From: Aureimonas sp. AU22
GTDB taxonomy: Bacteria > Pseudomonadota > Alphaproteobacteria > Rhizobiales > Rhizobiaceae
Reading direction: 5' to 3'
DNA length: 58,412 nt
NCBI RefSeq assembly: GCF_001463745.1
Contig: NZ_BBWJ01000034.1
Location: 1 to 58,412 of the forward strand
Below the pieces are notes generated by a model. The model saw nothing but the letters and a program-made list of their open reading frames with translations, was not told the DNA's origin and did no database searches. Of this stretch, positions 35,301 to 42,917 are shown in pieces. Position 1 is the first letter of the stretch. Every line of letters starts with the position of its first letter. Both the position numbers and the translations under genes were made by a program.

Positions 35301-35470
35301 ACGGTCTCGGCGGAGGCGCCGGGATAGTTCGCGGAGATCTGGACCTGAGGGGGGACGAGTTCGGGATACTGCTCGATCGGCAAGGCGCGCATGCCGGCGA
35401 GGCCCGCCAGCACGATGATGATCGAGATGACGGCCGCGAAGACCGGCCGGTCGACGAAGAAACGGTTCAC
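32336..35470 (-). CDS. RND efflux pump permease (HAE1/AcrB family)
   Basis: A 1044-residue inner-membrane pump with two duplicated halves, 12 transmembrane helices and large periplasmic loops. It starts [21 protein letters not shown] and has [14 protein letters not shown]. The proton-relay Asp pair lies in [18 protein letters not shown] and the Lys in [14 protein letters not shown]. It exports hydrophobic drugs, detergents or similar compounds using proton influx. The start is GTG 35470 overlapping the adaptor's stop (GTGA), giving translational coupling. No outer-membrane TolC-like gene is in the operon, so a shared channel is probably used. Confidence 0.95.
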   Translation of the reverse strand: MNRFFVDRPVFAAVISIIIVLAGLAGMRALPIEQYPELVPPQVQISANYPGASAETVAQTVAAPIEQVVNGVEDMIYMNSSNSSAGTSTINVTFTSGTDPDQATINVNNRVQQAISQLPAEVQRLGVTVTKQSSSILAVATMTSSDPRYDATYVSNYALLYVLDELKRIPGIGNAQLFGQRNYSMRIWLRPDQLAQYQLTPGDVANAIREQNAQFAAGQFGAQPSNSPVAFTYSVTTAGRLPDADAFENIIIRSDANGASLLLKDVARVELGAQDYAFNATYNGNETIPIGLYLQPGANALNVLADVNTRLAELSEQFPDGITYSVPYDTTKFINASIESVIHTFIEAMVLVLVVVYLFLQSFRATLIPMIAVPVSIIGTFGVLLALGFSINLLTLFALVLAIGIVVDDAIVVLENVERIMRDDKLPPKEATAKAMGEVTSPVIAIVLVLCAVFIPVAFLGGLTGTMYRQFAVTIATSVTISGIVALTLTPALCGLLLRSEHKEPIAPFRWFNRMFDRLTNAYGHGVAFIMRRALLSIVLFAAMIGGVVYFFQTIPSSLVPDEDQGTNLAVAMLPPASSLSRTTDVMAELSQNVMKHPAVQDVVAFAGFDLLSGSQKTSAGAAFITLKDWGERIDPASDARNLPGTFIGMNAGIQDGMVLAFSPPPIQGLSTTGGFDLFVQDRTGQGSQALIEATNALVEAASKRPELAGVRTTFDASVPQYQIDVDREKAKALGVPIASIFETMQSTFGSLYVNDFTLLGRNYRVSLQSESDFRQKPEDLRFVYVQASNGSMVPLDTLLITKRIIGPDLIERFNAFTAAKVSGGPAPGFSSGQSLQAMQEAAAEVLPEGYEIAWTGSAYQEIQAGGTGAIAIGFGMVMVFLILAAQYERWSLPVAVILAVPFAMFGALLAIWLRGLEIDTYFQIGLVTLVGLAAKNAILIVEFAVLKREEGMSAFDAALEGAKLRFRPIVMTSLAFILGVVPLALATGASSASRHSIGTGVIGGMLMATFVAIFFIPLFYKLLARDKKPKKQAAAPPEAKPAH

Positions 35471-36666
35471 TGAGCGGCTCCCGTCGCGGCCTCGGCCTGA
35501 ACGCCGGGTGCGGGAGGCGCGCCCGCGGCGGCGACGCCGCCGTCAGTCGCCGCCGGCGTATCCGTCGGGGCCACGGGCGAGCCGGGCCGAACCTTGATCA
35601 CGCCCACTGCGACGACGCGATCGCCGGCCTTCAGGCCGTTGGAGATCAGGAGCCGCTTGTCGAGCTCGCGACCGACCGTCACGGGGCGCACGGCAGCGAC
35701 GTTCTTCTCGTCCAGCGTATAGACGAAGGTACCCTGCGGGCCCTGCATCAGCGCTTCCGTCGGGATGGTCACGGCGTTCTCCACCACGAGGCCGTTGATC
35801 TCGACGCGCACGAACTGACCCGGCAGAAGCTGGTTTCCGGGATTGGGTAGCACGGCGCGCGACAGGATCGTGCCGGTCGCCTGGTCGATGGAGGAGGAGG
35901 TGAAGTCGATCTTGCCCGTCTGGTCGTAGTCCGTGCCGTTGCCGAAGCGGACGGTGACCGTCAGCGTGTCGAGCGAGCCCTCCGCGGTTCCCTCCTCGAT
36001 CATGCGGCGGATCGAGAACGCTTCCGTATCGGCCGCGGCGAAGTTGACGTAGGCCGGATCGAGCTGCGTGATGCGCGTCAGGAGGTCGCCCGACGTCAGA
36101 AGCGAGCCTTCGGGCACCTGCTCGCGGCTCGTGGTGCCGCTGGCGGGCGCTTCGACCGAGGCGTAGTCGAGCGACAGGGTAGCGGTCTGAAGACGCGCCT
36201 GCGCCTGGGCCACCGTCGCGTCGGCCAGCTCGCGCTGCGATGTCGCGTCATCGAGATTGGCGGTGGAGGTGGCGCCCGTACGCACGAGTGCCTGCGCACG
36301 CTCCTCCGTCCGGCGAGCCTGCGCCTGCTGCGCCTGTGCCTGTTGCAGTTGCGCCTCGGCGAGGGCCACTTCCGCCTCGAACGGCCGGCGATCGATCTCG
36401 AACAGGAGGTCGCCTTCCTTCACCCGCGCCCCTTCGTTGAAGGTCCGCTTCAGGACGATGCCGCCCACCCGCGCGCGCACCTCGACCTCGCGCGATGCGA
36501 CGACGCGAGCGGGATATTCGTAGGTCACGGGCACGTTCTCGGGCTTCACGGTCATCACCGTCACCGCCGGCGGGGGCGGGGCGGCACCCCCGGCCTGTTG
36601 GGCGAGCGAAGGAGACGACAGCACGAGGACGACTGCCGCCGTGAGCAGAAGGTGTGGACGAGGCAT
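35467..36666 (-). CDS. RND efflux periplasmic adaptor (membrane fusion protein)
   Basis: A 399-residue adaptor. The signal peptide covers about 1-23 ([21 protein letters not shown]); no lipobox Cys is present. The barrel-sandwich half motif [23 protein letters not shown], an alpha-hairpin rich in Gln/Ala/Arg ([21 protein letters not shown], about 100-180) and beta-barrel segments ([13 protein letters not shown]) are typical of AcrA/MexA. ATG 36666 has GGAG upstream; the frame continues to 36723 but that crosses the operator. The C-terminal 40 residues are Ala/Pro-rich. It links the RND permease to an outer-membrane channel and is divergent from a TetR repressor. Confidence 0.94.
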   Translation of the reverse strand: MPRPHLLLTAAVVLVLSSPSLAQQAGGAAPPPPAVTVMTVKPENVPVTYEYPARVVASREVEVRARVGGIVLKRTFNEGARVKEGDLLFEIDRRPFEAEVALAEAQLQQAQAQQAQARRTEERAQALVRTGATSTANLDDATSQRELADATVAQAQARLQTATLSLDYASVEAPASGTTSREQVPEGSLLTSGDLLTRITQLDPAYVNFAAADTEAFSIRRMIEEGTAEGSLDTLTVTVRFGNGTDYDQTGKIDFTSSSIDQATGTILSRAVLPNPGNQLLPGQFVRVEINGLVVENAVTIPTEALMQGPQGTFVYTLDEKNVAAVRPVTVGRELDKRLLISNGLKAGDRVVAVGVIKVRPGSPVAPTDTPAATDGGVAAAGAPPAPGVQAEAATGAAQ

Positions 36667-36713
36667 CAGGAACTCCGGAAGGCCGGACCGCAGAATCCGG
36701 CTTGATCGATCGC

Positions 36714-36739
36714 TTACATACATTCATATATGGATGTAA
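36714..36739. promoter_or_regulatory. TetR-type operator between efflux operon and repressor
   Basis: TTACATACAT-N6-ATGGATGTAA is a 26-bp near-perfect palindrome (10 of 13 base pairs match). It resembles the operators of AcrR/TtgR-type repressors (TACATACATT-like half sites). It sits 48 bp upstream of the adaptor gene and 15 bp upstream of the repressor's TTG start, so one site can regulate both. Confidence 0.75.
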
Positions 36740-36753
36740 TCAAGGAGGCAGGC

Positions 36754-37386
36754 TTGCGGCGGACCAAGGCAGAAGCGCTGGAGACGCGAAGCGTCATTCT
36801 CGACGCAGCGGAACAGGTGTTCTTCGATCGGGGTGTCAGTCAGACCAGCCTGACGCACATAGCGTCGCATGCCGGGCTGACGAGGGGCGCCATCTACTGG
36901 CACTTCAGCGGCAAGAGCGACCTGTTCCTGGCGATGCACGAACGAGCCTATCTGCCGCAGCGCGTGTTCCTGGAAAGCCAGAACCTTCTGTCGGACGAGC
37001 GCCCGCTTCTGGCGCTCGAGCGGACCATGCTGGAAAGCATGCGTCGCTTCGTCACCGACGAGCGGGCCAAGCGGGTGTATTCGATCCTGGTCCTGCGCTG
37101 CGAGTACGTTGGGGAGATGGAAAGCGCGATGTGCGCCCACCGCGAGGGCGAGGATCACATGAACGACGTGATCTTCGCCGCCTTTCGGAAGGCCGCCGAA
37201 CTCGGGCGGCTCCGGCCCGGTCTCGACCCTGCCATGGCGACGAACGTCTGCGTCGGATCGATGACGGGGCTTCTGACCGAATGGCTTCGCTTGAACGAGA
37301 GCTTCGATCTCGTGAAGGCCGCCGAACTGACGCTGTCTGCCCTGTTCGACAGCTTCCGAGCGGCGGAGCGCGCGGAAGCGGCCTGA
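36754..37386 (+). CDS. TetR-family repressor of the RND pump (AcrR/TtgR-like)
   Basis: A 210-residue protein from TTG 36754, which has AAGGAGG 4 nt upstream and gives the family's usual start (RRTKAEALETRSVILDAAEQVFFDRG). An upstream ATG at 36730 would place 26-bp operator sequence inside the gene and lacks a ribosome-binding site. The TetR helix-turn-helix is SQTSLTHIASHAGLTRGAIYWHFSGKSDLF, close to AcrR. The C-terminal ligand-binding domain contains LLALERTMLESMRRF and is variable. By family precedent it represses the divergent pump until a drug binds. Confidence 0.9.
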   Translation: MRRTKAEALETRSVILDAAEQVFFDRGVSQTSLTHIASHAGLTRGAIYWHFSGKSDLFLAMHERAYLPQRVFLESQNLLSDERPLLALERTMLESMRRFVTDERAKRVYSILVLRCEYVGEMESAMCAHREGEDHMNDVIFAAFRKAAELGRLRPGLDPAMATNVCVGSMTGLLTEWLRLNESFDLVKAAELTLSALFDSFRAAERAEAA

Positions 37387-37431
37387 GCCGAGGTCTCTGG
37401 AGACGACACATCCGAGCCGCTTCGCAGGGTG

Positions 37432-37707
37432 CTAGCAAACGGGACCGGGCATGGCCTCGGCCTTTGCGATCAGTCGTCGGACGGCGATGTGCCGGTTGAG
37501 ATCGTAGCTGGGGGCATTGCGTCGGGCCTGACGGCGAAGGCGGCCCTCCTCGACCAGCAGCGCTTCCATCCCGCTCACGGTGCTCCCGATGATGCCCCGA
37601 TGGGGCAGCGCGCCGCCTACGTGGTGCCGGAGGCGCTTGGCGAAGTCCTCGATGGCTTCCCTTAAGTGTCGTTCGAATCGCGAGATAGGGTCGTCGGTCC
37701 CGGGCAT
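37432..37707 (-). CDS. Small hypothetical protein
   Basis: A 91-residue basic helical protein with no recognised domain. Starts ATG 37707 after a good ribosome-binding site (TGGAGGA, 7 nt spacing), which is the main reason to accept it. Two amphipathic helices are likely (RFERHLREAIEDFAKRLRHH and GMEALLVEEGRLRRQARRN). Lies alone between the TetR gene and the DnaA-like gene. No signal peptide or membrane segment. Confidence 0.55.
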   Translation of the reverse strand: MPGTDDPISRFERHLREAIEDFAKRLRHHVGGALPHRGIIGSTVSGMEALLVEEGRLRRQARRNAPSYDLNRHIAVRRLIAKAEAMPGPVC

Positions 37708-37754
37708 CGCTCGTCCTCCAGTTGCCCGACGAACCTGGCGCGTCCGTCCAAAGA

Positions 37755-37788
37755 TGTGGATTATGTTCCTATTTCGCGCTGTGGATTG
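37755..37788. promoter_or_regulatory. Two DnaA-box-like repeats upstream of the DnaA-IV gene
   Basis: TGTGGATTA (37755-37763) and TGTGGATTG (37780-37788) are direct repeats, 25 bp start to start. They share TGTGGAT with the complement of the DnaA box TTATCCACA. They lie about 125-155 bp upstream of a gene encoding a DnaA domain IV. Confidence 0.4.
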
Positions 37789-37911
37789 CGGGGAAACGCG
37801 TCAGCGAAAGCGCCCTTGCCGGTCGTATTCGCACGGTGATGGAAAGAAAATATTCCTACATGCGTTCGGGACTTGCTAGCCTTCGTTCATCCCGAGCCAT
37901 GGAGTCGTGCG

Positions 37912-38316
37912 ATGTCCCAATATCTCGATCAGACCGCAAGCCGCCGGTACCAACCCGCTCCCGGAGGAGCCGATCCCGGCGGGCGCGGCCGGCTGCAATG
38001 CCGGGTGGCGGTCGACATCGTTTCGGCCTTCCTCGGCGTTCCGGCGGCCGACATCCTGTCGGAACGCCGCGCCCAGGCGCCGATCGCCCGGGCGCGCCAT
38101 GTGGCGATGTACCTGGCGCACGTCGCCTTCCAACTTTCCCTCAACGCCGTCGCCCATGGCTTCGGCCGCGACCGGACCAGCGTTTCCTATGCGGTCGGAC
38201 GGATCGAGGACGAGCGGGACGATCGTGGGTTCGACGCGCTCCTGAACCGGATGGAGGCCCTGGCCCAATCGTGCCGGCGCCTGTCGGTTCCGGGCGCCGG
38301 GGAAGGGGACTTCTGA
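37912..38316 (+). CDS. Stand-alone DnaA domain IV (DnaA-box-binding) protein
   Basis: A 134-residue protein from ATG 37912 (GGAG, 7 nt spacing). Residues about 40-110 match the C-terminal domain of DnaA: VDIVSAFLGVPAADILSERRAQAPIARARHVAMYLAH, then the helix-turn-helix HGFGRDRTSVSYAVGRIE. Domains I-III, including the AAA+ ATPase, are absent. It could compete with DnaA for boxes at the origin or regulate genes. It is followed 5 bp later by a DUF6456 gene, a conserved pair in Hyphomicrobiales in my recollection. Its exact role is unknown. Confidence 0.8.
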   Translation: MSQYLDQTASRRYQPAPGGADPGGRGRLQCRVAVDIVSAFLGVPAADILSERRAQAPIARARHVAMYLAHVAFQLSLNAVAHGFGRDRTSVSYAVGRIEDERDDRGFDALLNRMEALAQSCRRLSVPGAGEGDF

Positions 38317-38320
38317 TCCG

Positions 38321-38776
38321 ATGGCGGCGACCGACGAATCTCCGCTCACCCGGCTTTCCTCCCGCAAGGGCGCGGACGGCAAGCCGTTCCTTGCCGCACA
38401 CGAGGTTGCGGCCGGAGAACGCCTGCGCGCCGACTTCACGCGCGGTGGTCTCAGTCCAAGTGTCACGCAGCGTTGGGAGGACACGCCGCGATCGGGCCCC
38501 CGGTCCGGCCCAGCGGACCTTTCGGATGCGGTGCTGGATTGCCGCGCTCGGGTCCAGCATGCGCTGAAGGCCGTGGGACCCGAACTGTCAGGCGTCCTGC
38601 TGGACGTCTGCTGCTTTCTGAAGGGCACGGAGCGTGTGGAGGCGGAGCGGCAGTGGCCCGCGCGCTCGGCCAAGCTCATGCTGAAGACCGGTCTTGCCGC
38701 GCTCGCTCGTCATTACGGTCTGGTGCACGACGCGGGAGAGGCGCGCAGGGGCATACGCGCCTGGAAGGGCGGCTGA
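38321..38776 (+). CDS. DUF6456 domain protein
   Basis: A 151-residue protein. Almost all of it fits DUF6456: SPLTRLSSRKGADGKPFL, AAHEVAAGERLRADFTRGGL and GPELSGVLLDVCCFLKGTERVEAERQWPARSAK, ending in a short helical segment LAALARHYGL. The helical C-terminus has HTH-like character, so a DNA-binding role is plausible but unproven. It is coupled to the DnaA-domain-IV gene and may act with it. It converges on sufE with a 2-bp gap. Confidence 0.8.
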   Translation: MAATDESPLTRLSSRKGADGKPFLAAHEVAAGERLRADFTRGGLSPSVTQRWEDTPRSGPRSGPADLSDAVLDCRARVQHALKAVGPELSGVLLDVCCFLKGTERVEAERQWPARSAKLMLKTGLAALARHYGLVHDAGEARRGIRAWKGG

Positions 38777-38778
38777 CG

Positions 38779-39201
38779 TCAGGCGGCTTCCATCGCCGCG
38801 CGGGCGTCCGCCTGGATCCGGCGCACCATGGAGCGCAGGCCGTTCGACCGCTGCGGGGTCAGGTGGTCCTGCAGCCCGATCCTGCCGAACAGGGCTTCGG
38901 CATCGAGCGACAGGATTTCGGGCGCGGTGCGACCGGAATAGAGCGAGAGCGCAACGGCGACGAGCCCCTTCACGATATGCGCGTCCGACTGCCCCTTGAA
39001 GCGGATATGCGGCGGGGACCCGCCGTCCGCCTGGCTAATGAGCCAGACCTGGCTGACGCAACCCGGCACCTTGGTCCGCTCGTTCATCTCCGCCTCGTCC
39101 ATCGCGGGGAGTTCGCGGCCGAGTTCGATGAGGTAGCGGTAGCGGTCTTCCCAGTCGTCGAGAAGCTCGAAGTCGGAGACGATCTCATCGATGTCGCGCA
39201 T
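38779..39201 (-). CDS. sufE: SufE-family sulfur acceptor
   Basis: A 140-residue protein that takes persulfide sulfur from a cysteine desulfurase (SufS) for Fe-S cluster assembly. The acceptor Cys48 lies in the family motif KVPGCVSQVWL. DDWEDRYRYLIELGRELP near the N-terminus and RSNGLRSMVRRIQ near the C-terminus are also typical. It lies alone here rather than in a suf operon, common for SufE in Hyphomicrobiales. Length matches the family (about 140). Confidence 0.93.
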   Translation of the reverse strand: MRDIDEIVSDFELLDDWEDRYRYLIELGRELPAMDEAEMNERTKVPGCVSQVWLISQADGGSPPHIRFKGQSDAHIVKGLVAVALSLYSGRTAPEILSLDAEALFGRIGLQDHLTPQRSNGLRSMVRRIQADARAAMEAA

Positions 39202-39275
39202 GATGTCCTCGTTGCCGGACCCCCGTCGCGGCCCGGCTCACATATAGGGACCGGGGCGCGACTTGTCAGGCGGGC

Positions 39276-39671
39276 TCAGCCCGCTGGTGCGAGATACGGG
39301 CGCGGGGGCGGGGCGGCGGGAACCCTGGCCTGATGCGCGCTCGGAGCGTCACCCGCCTTCGCCTCGGGCACTGCGGCGGAGGGCGGAGCGGGCTCGTTCG
39401 GCCGTTGGGCGGTGCCCACCGCCAGACCGTAGACGAAGGTCAGTCCTTCCGCGATCCGCGCCCCGGCGAAATGAATGGCGTCCCGCCCGCTCTCGCAGGC
39501 CATCGGGGATCGTTCGCAGAAGCCACCGAGATCGGCCACGGTCTGCTGCGCTGCGAAGAAGAGCGCCCCGGCCGAGAGGCCGGCCGGCATGCCGTCCTGG
39601 TCCTGGCGCGCCGGCGCGAGGAAGAACAGGGCAAGACCGATCAGAAAGGCGAGCTTCAGAAGAAGGCGCAT
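39276..39671 (-). CDS. DUF5330-type small exported protein
   Basis: A 131-residue protein from ATG 39671. An N-terminal signal peptide or membrane anchor (LLLKLAFLIGLALFFLAPA, residues 3-21) is followed by a short conserved region with two Cys (LGGFCERSPMACESGRDAI, about 48-66), then a Pro/Ala-rich tail. The conserved region matches my memory of DUF5330, which occurs mainly in Hyphomicrobiales. The ribosome-binding site is weak, so the start is uncertain. It is next to sufE and divergent from a histidine kinase. Function unknown. Confidence 0.7.
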   Translation of the reverse strand: MRLLLKLAFLIGLALFFLAPARQDQDGMPAGLSAGALFFAAQQTVADLGGFCERSPMACESGRDAIHFAGARIAEGLTFVYGLAVGTAQRPNEPAPPSAAVPEAKAGDAPSAHQARVPAAPPPRPYLAPAG

Positions 39672-40076
39672 GGGGGGGCGAGTGTCTCCGCGTTCCGCTT
39701 GGCCTCCCCGTACCGCCGTGCGGGCGCGACGGCTCCGGGCGTATGGGCTGCGGTCCAAGGTCTTCGTTTCCTGTTTAGCGCAAATCGTAGCGATTGCGGT
39801 AACCAGACAACCGCGATTTCGCGAGCCGAACCCGAGGAAGGCGCGCTAACACATTGTCTTGCTTGTGTTTTCAGCGAATACATTTCCTTAACCATAACGC
39901 GAAGTCGGGGGCTCTGCCTTCGCTTGGAACGCCGGTGCGGCGGCGGGGCAACGGTGTCCCGCCGCCAGGCTTATGGCTTCCTTAAAAGGTTAAGGGCCAA
40001 TCTCGCCCCATGGTGATTGACGGTTCGCAGGGTCCATGACGGGCCCGTTGATCGGGCCGCCGCATGTGGATGAGTG
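39672..40076. promoter_or_regulatory. Promoter region of the membrane histidine kinase
   Basis: A 405-bp AT-richer non-coding region between divergent genes. It contains several TTAA motifs (CCTTAACC at about 39886, AAGGTTAAGG at about 39986-39995), one of which belongs to a CtrA-like site listed separately. No gene or hairpin terminator was identified. Confidence 0.4.
39971..39985 (+). promoter_or_regulatory. CtrA-box-like site upstream of the histidine kinase
   Basis: TTAT-GGCTTCC-TTAA is one mismatch from TTAA-N7-TTAA. A further TTAA follows at 39990. It lies 92 bp upstream of the kinase start. Confidence 0.45.
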
Positions 40077-41804
40077 ATGGCGCAGTCGCGAAACAGCCGG
40101 GAAGCCGGACGATCGGTCGACTTCAAGATGGGACTGATCCACGGGCTGGATCGGCTCTCGGAAATGGTCGGCGCTTCGGGCGGTGCGGCGCCGATACCGC
40201 ACGACCACGGGCGTCTGGCCGCCGGCCTGATCGCCGCGGGGTTCCTGTCCGCGGCGCTGTCTCCGCTGGCGCTCGTCGTGCCGGGCGGGGCGGGGCTGCT
40301 GCCGGTGCTCCTCGGTAGTGCCGTCGTGCTGCTGGCCCTCGCCGCTGCGATCAAGGCGGGCATGGAGTTCGATCTCGTGCTGGTCGGACTGCATCTGGCC
40401 GGGTCGGTGATGATCGGGGTCCTGGCGCTCGTTCTCGACAGCCTCTGGCCGCTGGTGCTGGTGGCGGTCGGCCCGGTCGAGGCCTGGAGCGCCGGAGCGC
40501 GTGTTCGCGCCAAGCTGATGATGCCGGCGATGCTGGCCGCCTTCGGTCTCACCGGTTTCCTGTCGCTGCATGGCATGGGACCGGCGGGGCAGGGGCTGGC
40601 CGGGTACACGATCGCGCTGCCGCTGTGCGCGGCCTATGCCACCTTCGTCGTCTGCCGCTGGTTCTATGGAACGCGCAAGAACACGATGCCGATGCGCGTC
40701 GAGACGCCGCTTGCGGTGCTCGACGCCGACGGAATGCTGCCGGCGAGGGCCGATGGCGCGGCGGAGCCATTCACGCAGCATCTTCATCTGCTCGACCGCG
40801 TGGTGTTCCTGCATGCGCTAAACGACATGCGTGCCGGCGGCCCGGCCCGGCGGATCGCTCTGCGCCTGCGCTCGCAGGGCGAGAGCTTCCGTGCGGTCGA
40901 CTTGGCTCTCGATCCGGTTCGCAATGCGAGCGGCGTGCTTCAGGCGATCCGTGTCGTCGAACTCGGCGGGGGTGCGGCGTCTTCGCAGTCCGACGCCGCC
41001 GACGACGGCCGGCAGGCGGCATTCATCGCCACCGTTTCGCACGAGCTGCGCACGCCGCTCAACGCGATCGTCGGGTTCGCCGACATGCTGGACCAGGAAA
41101 TGTGCGGCCGCTTCTCGGATCCGCGCCAGAAGGAATATGTCGGGCTGATCCGCCGTTCGAGCGAGCATCTCCTGGCGGTCGTCAACGGACTGCTCGACAT
41201 GTCGAAGATCGAGGCGGGGCGCTACGAACTGCAGATGGCCGCCTTCGCTCCGGCCGAGATCGTTTCCGCGGCGACCGAAATGGTTCAGGGCGATGCCGAT
41301 CGCAAAGGGCTGCGGCTGATCGTGCGCGGACCGGCTCCGACCGAGACGCTCGTCGCGGACGCCCATGCCTGCCGCCAGATCCTCGTCAATCTCCTCTGCA
41401 ACGCCGTGAAATTCACCGATCGCGGCACGGTGTGCCTGACGGCGGCGCGCGATGCGGACTGGCTGACCTTCACGGTGAGCGATACCGGTATCGGGATCGC
41501 GCCGGACGACATCGCCCGCCTCGCCCGGCCCTTCGTGCAGCTTTCGCAAGGGCCCTCGCGGCGCTACGAGGGAACGGGTCTCGGCCTGTCGCTCGTGAAG
41601 GGGCTGGCCGAACTCCATCATGGCAGCCTGCACATCCGCAGCCAGCCGGACAAGGGGACCACCGTCACCGTTCGTATTCCCACCGACTGCGCCGACCGGA
41701 TCCAGGCCGCCCAAACCCATTCCGAAAACATCGTAGCGTTGACCGATGCCCGCAAGAAAACCAGCTCCCTCCGCCAAGACCCGCAAGCCCGCCGCACGGC
41801 GTAA
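40077..41804 (+). CDS. Membrane sensor histidine kinase, possibly DivJ-like
   Basis: A 575-residue kinase. About six transmembrane helices lie in residues 42-200 (LAAGLIAAGFLSAALSPLAL, LLGSAVVLLALAAAI, LHLAGSVMIGVLALVL and others) with short loops, so there is no large periplasmic sensor. A small PAS-like region (about 215-300) precedes the DHp helix with His322 in FIATVSHELRTPLNAIVGFAD. The ATPase domain has N-, G1- and G2-box motifs (NLLCNAVKFTD, DTGIGI, GTGLGLSLV). A multi-helix kinase with a CtrA-like upstream site could be DivJ, which phosphorylates DivK, but PleC/PdhS-type alternatives remain. The last 59 bp overlap the next gene in another frame. Confidence 0.85.
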   Translation: MAQSRNSREAGRSVDFKMGLIHGLDRLSEMVGASGGAAPIPHDHGRLAAGLIAAGFLSAALSPLALVVPGGAGLLPVLLGSAVVLLALAAAIKAGMEFDLVLVGLHLAGSVMIGVLALVLDSLWPLVLVAVGPVEAWSAGARVRAKLMMPAMLAAFGLTGFLSLHGMGPAGQGLAGYTIALPLCAAYATFVVCRWFYGTRKNTMPMRVETPLAVLDADGMLPARADGAAEPFTQHLHLLDRVVFLHALNDMRAGGPARRIALRLRSQGESFRAVDLALDPVRNASGVLQAIRVVELGGGAASSQSDAADDGRQAAFIATVSHELRTPLNAIVGFADMLDQEMCGRFSDPRQKEYVGLIRRSSEHLLAVVNGLLDMSKIEAGRYELQMAAFAPAEIVSAATEMVQGDADRKGLRLIVRGPAPTETLVADAHACRQILVNLLCNAVKFTDRGTVCLTAARDADWLTFTVSDTGIGIAPDDIARLARPFVQLSQGPSRRYEGTGLGLSLVKGLAELHHGSLHIRSQPDKGTTVTVRIPTDCADRIQAAQTHSENIVALTDARKKTSSLRQDPQARRTA

Positions 41805-42549
41805 GCCGTCCGGCGGTCTCGCCGGTCAGGTCGCGCTTCTGGGCGCGCGCGCGTCGCTGGCCGGACTGGCCGCGGGAGCGCGGATTGTGGCCGCGCGGCC
41901 CGCACTGTTCGGCGGGATCGCCGTATTCTCGGTCTCGGCCGGTCTCGTGGCCGACAACGCCCTGAACCGGCAGGCCGGCCCGCACCGCCACCCCATGCTG
42001 GTGACGCGGGACGTCGAACCTCAGGCGACGGCGACGCGCACGGCGGTTCAGAAGGCCAAACCCGCGCCGATCGGCAACGATCCGCGGATCGTCGCATTCC
42101 CACTGGTTCGCGAGGTCCAGTCGCTGCTCGCCGACCAGGGCTACTACAAGGCCGAGGTGGACGGGCGCGCCGGCCAGGCGACCGATATGGCGATCCGCGC
42201 ATTCCAGACGGAACGCGGCCTGCGGGTCGACGGCATGGCGACGCCTCTGCTGCTGACGCAGATCCGAGCGGCCGGTCACGCCGAAGAGATCGATCCGACG
42301 CAGGTCGCAAGCCTCGAGACGGCCGGCGTCGCCTCGGACGCATCGCAAGGCTCGGGCAGCGACCTCGTGCGCCAGATCCAGGCCGGTCTCGCCGACGCGA
42401 AGGTCGCGGACCTTCAGGCGGACGGGATCCTGGGCGAGCGGACCAAGGCGGCGATCCGCACCTTCCAGGCACTGGAAAGCCTCGACGTGACCGGCGAGCC
42501 CTCGCAGCAGGTGCTCGACCGCCTGCGTGCGATCGCGGTCGGCGGCTGA
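41746..42549 (+). CDS. Peptidoglycan-binding membrane protein with two PG_binding_1 repeats
   Basis: A 267-residue protein. A Lys/Arg-rich cytoplasmic head (about 1-25) is followed by a transmembrane segment near residues 47-70 (RPALFGGIAVFSVSAGLVAD). It has two peptidoglycan-binding domains: about 120-180 (VREVQSLLADQGYYKAEVDGR) and about 205-265 (VRQIQAGLADAKVADLQADGI, ending TFQALESLDV). No catalytic domain is present. It probably tethers the envelope or senses the cell wall. Its start overlaps the kinase gene by 59 bp, suggesting co-translation and possibly partnership. Confidence 0.85.
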   Translation: MPARKPAPSAKTRKPAARRKPSGGLAGQVALLGARASLAGLAAGARIVAARPALFGGIAVFSVSAGLVADNALNRQAGPHRHPMLVTRDVEPQATATRTAVQKAKPAPIGNDPRIVAFPLVREVQSLLADQGYYKAEVDGRAGQATDMAIRAFQTERGLRVDGMATPLLLTQIRAAGHAEEIDPTQVASLETAGVASDASQGSGSDLVRQIQAGLADAKVADLQADGILGERTKAAIRTFQALESLDVTGEPSQQVLDRLRAIAVGG

Positions 42550-42557
42550 TCCGCAGC

Positions 42558-42893
42558 ATGCGACTGACAAGCGAGATGTTCGCGGCCTACGTGGTGCGCC
42601 GCGTGTTCTCAGATGGGGGCTTCGCGGCCGTGGTGCGCCGGGGCGCGGATGCGGCGGGCGCCGTGTTCGTGGTCCTGCGCGACCGGGAGGGGGCGATCCG
42701 GCTCCTCGGTCCTGCGCCGCAATCCATGGCCGACGAGAAGGGGGATCGCCGCTTCGTGGCCGAGAGCGTCGCGGACGAGGCGGCGCTCGAAACGCGCTTC
42801 GCGCGCGAGGCGCGGTTCGACCCGGACTTCTGGGTGGTGGAGCTCGAGACCGACCGCCCCGACCGCTATCTGACGATCGTCGAGGCGGACTGA
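42558..42893 (+). CDS. DUF1491 family protein
   Basis: A 111-residue protein. MRLTSEMFAAYVVRRVFSDG, AVFVVLRDREGAIRLLGP and PDFWVVELETDRPDRYLTIV are recognisable DUF1491 features. The family is small and of unknown function, typical of alphaproteobacteria. It follows the peptidoglycan-binding protein by 8 bp, so it is probably in the same operon with the kinase. Confidence 0.88.
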   Translation: MRLTSEMFAAYVVRRVFSDGGFAAVVRRGADAAGAVFVVLRDREGAIRLLGPAPQSMADEKGDRRFVAESVADEAALETRFAREARFDPDFWVVELETDRPDRYLTIVEAD

Positions 42894-42897
42894 AAGG

Positions 42898-42917
42898 GCA
42901 GGGCTTCTCAGCCCTGC
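42898..42917. terminator. Hairpin between convergent DUF1491 and DUF2336 genes
   Basis: GCAGGGC pairs with GCCCTGC around TTCTCA. The loop includes the stop codon of the minus-strand gene. No T tract is evident, so this is a weak candidate. Confidence 0.5.

Noticed and set aside
33680-35473. 597-codon open frame antisense to the RND pump
   Set aside because: Composition (repeats of Asp/His/Arg/Val) is typical of a shadow frame; the opposite strand is a full RND permease.
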